Assembly (NCBI RefSeq): GCF_949987515.2
Contig: NC_082697.1
Location: 18,607,730-18,671,729, forward strand
Length of the DNA stretch: 64,000 bases
Direction of reading: 5' to 3'
Source: Delphinus delphis
Lineage: Eukaryota; Chordata; Mammalia; Artiodactyla; Delphinidae
Each line of letters begins with the position of its first letter. The first letter of the stretch is position 1. Below are positions 63,513 to 64,000 of the stretch, in pieces. Under the pieces are notes generated by a model, which saw only the letters and a list, made by a program, of their open reading frames with translations, made no database searches and was not told the DNA's origin. The position numbers were made by a program, and so were the translations under genes.

Positions 63513-63848
63513 CTGGGGAGAGAAAAGGAGGGACTATGAAACAACAGGCACATTCACCCCGCGGGCGGCGGGCGAGCGCGCGCTGCCGGGGGCCGGGCCC
63601 ACCCTGCGCCCCCCGGGATAAGGGGGCCCCGGGAACGGCCTGAAGGGTCAGCCAACCCCCCTAAAACTGTAACTTGGCGCCTCCCGCCCGGGGCCCGGGG
63701 AGCCGATCTCCTCCGGCCGGCCACCCCTGGCGGGGGGCTCCGGCCTGTCAAAGCGGCGGCCGGGCCGAGGCCGGGGCCTGCGCCGGGGGTCGTGGAGGGG
63801 CGGGGCGGGGCCGGGGGCCCGGGCGGGCCGGGCCGGGCAGGGCAGTAC
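63513..63848 (-). other. TOP1: TOP1 intron 1 (336 bp)
   Basis: Short GC-rich intron inside the CpG island. The donor is GTACTG and the acceptor is a pyrimidine-rich tract ending CCCCAG. It contains the G-quadruplex motif and otherwise only CpG-rich sequence. No repeat element was recognised. Confidence 0.95.
63797..63817 (+). other. G-quadruplex-forming motif in intron 1
   Basis: Four uninterrupted G runs of 4, 4, 4 and 5 bases are separated by loops of 1, 1 and 2 C residues, an ideal G-quadruplex pattern. The G-rich strand is +, the template strand for TOP1, so the nascent RNA would be C-rich here. It also contains two overlapping Sp1-type GC boxes. The motif is seen directly; folding in vivo is inference. 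Confidence 0.7.
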
Positions 63849-63881
63849 CTGGGAATCGTTGTGGAGATGGTCCCCACTCAT
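63849..63881 (-). CDS. TOP1: TOP1 coding exon 1, residues 1-11
   Basis: Encodes MSGDHLHNDSQ, the conserved N-terminus of TOP1. It ends CAG followed by the donor GTACTG at 63848-63843, which lacks G at +5 and so is weak by consensus. The start is fixed by homology to the family, a -3 purine and the in-frame upstream stop at 63956-63954. The exon ends in phase 0. Confidence 0.97.
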
Positions 63882-64000
63882 GTCGGCCGGAGCGGCGAGC
63901 GCGGCGGAAGGCGAGGGGCGTCGAGGAGTCGCAGACGGCCGCGGCCGGCCTGTTCAGGCGGACGGGGGCTCCCGGAGACGCGGGTAAAGGGCGGCGGGGC
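63882..64000 (-). other. TOP1: TOP1 5' untranslated region (3' part of it)
   Basis: GC-rich leader directly upstream of the TOP1 start codon. In the 119 nt seen there is no upstream ATG. An in-frame TGA at 63956-63954 (minus strand), 75 nt before the ATG, supports 63881 as the true start. The base at -3 is G, giving an adequate Kozak context. The transcription start cannot be placed and probably lies beyond 64000 or near it. A GGCGGAAG ETS-like sequence is at 63903-63910. Confidence 0.8.

Larger units (their letters stand above)
1..64000 (-). other. TOP1: TOP1 gene, 5' part (promoter end, exons 1-11, introns 1-11)
   Basis: DNA topoisomerase I relaxes supercoils in the nucleus by nicking one strand through a tyrosine-DNA intermediate. 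The start codon is at 63881 and transcription runs towards position 1. Eleven exons with AG/GT borders join into one open frame of 987 nt, codons 1-329, and the translation matches vertebrate TOP1 from its first residues (MSGDHLHNDSQ) to KQMSKEEKL. Exon lengths from the start codon are 33, 25, 103, 124, 56, 96, 76, 113, 116, 122 and 123 nt. The gene continues past position 1, so the catalytic core, linker and active-site tyrosine are not visible. There is no sign of a pseudogene: introns are present and the frame is intact. No second gene was recognised on either strand. Confidence 0.98.
63180..64000. promoter_or_regulatory. CpG island spanning TOP1 5' UTR, exon 1, intron 1 and exon 2
   Basis: From about 63180 to the window edge the base composition changes from AT-rich intron to strongly GC- and CpG-rich DNA with no interspersed repeats. 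It contains GC boxes of the Sp1 type (GGGGCGGGGC at 63797-63806 and 63802-63811) and another GC-box-like run at the window edge. No TATA box is seen. This is the expected architecture of a housekeeping promoter such as TOP1. The upstream half of the island lies outside the window. Confidence 0.85.

Noticed and set aside
63554..63881. Long minus-strand frames starting at or near the TOP1 ATG and reading on into intron 1
   Set aside because: Only the first 11 codons of one frame are coding. The rest is intron 1, shown by the exact frame match of exon 2 and known TOP1 residues.

Overview
This is vertebrate nuclear DNA, most likely from a whale or dolphin (Cetacea, probably a toothed whale). The evidence is the interspersed repeats. 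There are about fifteen tRNA-derived CHR-type SINEs, recognisable by an 'acttccctggtggcgcagtggttaag' type A-box head and a 'gggttcgagccctggtc' type B-box. Two of them belong to a short, nearly intact subtype (17480-17692, 36311-36513) that I associate with odontocetes. MIR, L2, MER5-type, L1 and MLT1 remnants give the usual mammalian background. Nothing prokaryotic, plasmid or phage-like is present.

The only gene I can support is TOP1 (nuclear DNA topoisomerase I), which runs on the minus strand across the whole window. The start codon is at 63881 and the first eleven coding exons follow towards lower coordinates: 63849-63881, 63488-63512, 34073-34175, 20249-20372, 18990-19045, 15834-15929, 14750-14825, 11422-11534, 5968-6083, 2565-2686 and 1516-1638. 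Every junction has AG/GT borders. Summed exon lengths keep one open frame of 987 nt (329 codons) with no frameshift or stop. Encoded are the charged, disordered, lysine-rich N-terminal domain (nuclear targeting, SUMOylation, protein contacts) and the start of the core (DNA cap) domain. The rest of the core, the linker and the catalytic tyrosine domain lie beyond position 1, outside the window.

Layout. 63180-64000 is a CpG-island promoter, 5' UTR, exons 1-2 and the short GC-rich intron 1, with a strong G-quadruplex motif. 34176-63487 is the 29-kb intron 2, full of repeats. 20373-34072 is intron 3 (13.7 kb), with SINEs, L1 pieces and an unusual polyadenylated composite retro-insert. 1-20248 carries exons 4-11 with introns of 0.9-5.3 kb, a 44-unit CA repeat, SINEs, L1 remnants and a perfect match to the CTCF core consensus in intron 9.

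I found no unknown multi-gene system. The points most worth a second look are four extra residues in the Lys/Asp repeats of TOP1 relative to human numbering, the composite retro-insert at 29461-29757, a ~110-bp direct repeat 1.9 kb apart in intron 3, variable module number inside the CHR SINEs, and the G-quadruplex and CTCF motifs. Repeat family names are given from memory of consensus sequences without a database search; repeat edges are approximate unless target-site duplications are quoted.
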